64,000 nucleotides of DNA from Hyphomicrobium sp. NDB2Meth4 (GTDB taxonomy: Bacteria > Pseudomonadota > Alphaproteobacteria > Rhizobiales > Hyphomicrobiaceae). The notes under the pieces are model-generated. The model did not search any database and was not told the origin of the DNA. It worked only from the letters and a program-made list of their open reading frames with translations. The translations under genes and the position numbers were made by a program. Positions 62,553 to 64,000 of the stretch are shown here, piece by piece. The stretch is from assembly GCF_900117445.1 (NCBI RefSeq), contig NZ_FPEJ01000001.1, positions 1,168,501 to 1,232,500 on the forward strand. Direction: 5' to 3'. Each line of letters opens with the position of its first letter. Position 1 is the first letter of the stretch.

Positions 62553-64000
62553 TCAGAACTTCACGCTCGCCTTGGCACCGAATGTGTGCTGCTGCACCTC
62601 GGAGCCGAACAGCCCGTCGTACTGCGCCTTGATCGTCGTGCCGTCACGCCACACGAGGTCGAGCCCCGCGCCGACGTTCCCCATTACGTCCTCGACCTCG
62701 GCCTGCGTGGCGAACCCGGGAACGCCCGCTGGTCCGCCGATGAAGCTGCTGGTGATCGTGACGTGGTCCTCGCTGTAGAACACCCCGCCCAAGCGCGCGA
62801 ACGGACGCACCAGCGTGCCGCCGTCGATCATAACCTCGCCGCCGATCTCAACAGCCGGAGCGGCGGAGAAAACCGTCTCCTCGCTGCTGGCGATCGACAG
62901 AGCACCCGAGCCGCCCTGCTCCTGTACGGAGCCGATCCAAAGGTGCGTTGCCTCCACGTCGATCATCGGCTTCGCATAGAGCGCGTTGCCGCCCATCTGA
63001 TAGGCGACGCGCAGGCGGCCGCTCAGATGCGACACCGTCTGGTCGCCGGTTGCCGTGGTGCCGAGGCCACCGAAGTTGATCGGCCGCGTGGTGTCGGTCG
63101 AGCCCGTGCCGCCGAACACTGCGCCCGCAACGACCCACGGACCGGCGACATGCTTCAGCGCCAGGCCAGCATACGCCCGGTCGATGTCTGCGCTCGCCCC
63201 GTTCGTGGCATCGGCGTTGCCCTGTTCGATGCCGCCCGCAAGGCCGAGCATCAGCCCGGGCGCAACGGCAACTTGGCCGCCGCCGGAGAAGCCCCACGTC
63301 TGCTCGTCGTAGCCGAGGCCCTTGGCGGAAGCGTTCTGATCAAGAGTGCGGCCCGCGAACGCCGCCCACAGGCACTCGTCCTCGCTCACCGCGGCGAACT
63401 GCGCTTCACGCTTGTGGCAGCTCAACAGCGAATTGCCGAAAGCGTGCGCGCCGTACAGCGTGGAAACGGCACTGTCGCCATAGATCTCCGGCGAAAGCTG
63501 ATCGAGCGCCGAGCGGTACTCGCCATCCGTGGTCACCGCCAGCAGCGCCGAGGTGATGTCGGTGAGCTTCGTCGCATCGGAATCGACCGCGTCGTTGAGA
63601 TGCTCGCCGATCGCCGTCTCGTTCTGCGTCAGTCCGATATTCGGAGCGAAGCTGAGATTGTAGGAAACCTGCACCGTATTGGCGTCCGGGTAGATCAGGA
63701 ACGCTTGCAGCGCCGGGCTGGCGATCAGCTCGAGGCCGTCGAGCGTAACACCGTCGCCGGCTGTCAGCACTGTGGTCGTCCCGCCCGCAATTGCCAGACC
63801 TGCGACCGACAGCTTGACCACGCCATCGAGGTCCGCCGCTTCCGACACGTCGACGCGATCCGACGTGCCTGCAGCAGCATCGAGATCGATGGCGAGTGCG
63901 CCGGTCGCGCTCTGCGCCAACCCGCCCGTCAGCGCCGTCGTCTCCACCGTGCCAGTTCCGCCCGGCGAAATGGTGCCGTCGTTGTTGACCGTATTCCCCG
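62553..64000 (-). CDS. Autotransporter, C-terminal part (cut by window end)
   Basis: At least 480 residues are present, and the frame is open to the window edge. The visible N-terminal end is a repetitive passenger (NNDGTISPGGTGT, TTALTGGLAQSATGALAIDLD), typical of Gly/Thr beta-helix passengers. The last 270 residues are an autotransporter barrel (AFAGRTLDQNASAKGLGYDEQ, WIGSVQEQGGSGALSIASS), ending in the outer-membrane signal QQHTFGAKASVKF. Signal peptide and length are unknown. Confidence 0.88.
   Translation of the reverse strand, partial: GNTVNNDGTISPGGTGTVETTALTGGLAQSATGALAIDLDAAAGTSDRVDVSEAADLDGVVKLSVAGLAIAGGTTTVLTAGDGVTLDGLELIASPALQAFLIYPDANTVQVSYNLSFAPNIGLTQNETAIGEHLNDAVDSDATKLTDITSALLAVTTDGEYRSALDQLSPEIYGDSAVSTLYGAHAFGNSLLSCHKREAQFAAVSEDECLWAAFAGRTLDQNASAKGLGYDEQTWGFSGGGQVAVAPGLMLGLAGGIEQGNADATNGASADIDRAYAGLALKHVAGPWVVAGAVFGGTGSTDTTRPINFGGLGTTATGDQTVSHLSGRLRVAYQMGGNALYAKPMIDVEATHLWIGSVQEQGGSGALSIASSEETVFSAAPAVEIGGEVMIDGGTLVRPFARLGGVFYSEDHVTITSSFIGGPAGVPGFATQAEVEDVMGNVGAGLDLVWRDGTTIKAQYDGLFGSEVQQHTFGAKASVKF

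Overview
The window is chromosomal DNA of a GC-rich alphaproteobacterium, most likely of the order Hyphomicrobiales (Rhizobiales). The evidence is the set of families and their order: ccrM next to rnhB, dciA-like/dsbA/smc beside mutY, the run ETF-QO / TPR protein / ispE / polyprenyl synthase / DUF2007 / tRNA methyltransferase / S49 peptidase / glyQ / glyS, Omp25-type porins, and phaR divergent from phaAB. Species assignment by eye is not possible. No phage, insertion sequence, CRISPR array, rRNA or tRNA was recognised.

Layout. 1-5800: end of ispG, an EF-hand lipoprotein, an Omp25 porin, a farnesyl/geranylgeranyl diphosphate synthase, MtgA with a very long proline-rich N-terminus, rpmF and a small membrane protein. 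5881-8805: polyhydroxybutyrate locus, phaR (-) and phaA-phaB (+). 8829-12967: NYN/OST-HTH protein, DUF985 cupin, gloB and a methyltransferase. 12964-20254: smc operon (dciA-like, two DsbA-like proteins, smc, small exported protein) and divergent mutY. 20295-27888: DUF937/PRC protein, a frameshifted O-antigen-type acyltransferase, RlpA, Ku with a small partner, and an FMO-like oxidase. 28073-32114: ccrM, rnhB, a radical SAM protein and a glycosyltransferase. 32237-43789: two hypothetical proteins, moaB, family-4 uracil-DNA glycosylase, ETF-QO, TPR protein, ispE, polyprenyl synthase, DUF2007 protein, TrmN6-like methyltransferase and S49 peptidase. 43790-49305: an accessory block (VOC protein, Tat-exported MBL hydrolase, AraC regulator, autotransporter, GNAT) between the S49 peptidase and glyQ. 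49371-64000: glyQ, small membrane protein, glyS, GIY-YIG protein, gamma-glutamylcyclotransferase, ABC-F, DUF3147, GYF protein, ndk, RibD-like reductase, cytochrome c, P450, purN, and the end of a second autotransporter.

What stands out is non-coding. (1) A dispersed family of intergenic repeats built from two or three consecutive GC hairpins, whose outer stems differ between loci but stay base-paired, occurs at four loci (about 1.75, 26.3, 50.7 and 59.2 kb). At three of them it forms tandem arrays with periods of 111-119 bp, and three of the four loci lie between convergent genes. (2) A 131-bp repeat with perfect 11-bp terminal inverted repeats flanks glyS in direct orientation, and a third, shorter relative lies on the other side of a GIY-YIG nuclease gene, so that gene is boxed between copies. 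(3) Cell-cycle signals are visible: four CcrM sites (GANTC) in under 100 bp upstream of ccrM, and a perfect CtrA box (TTAA-N7-TTAA) with a GANTC inside it upstream of an autotransporter. (4) A 227-bp gap between convergent genes near 54.1 kb can fold into a long nested stem and may encode a small RNA.
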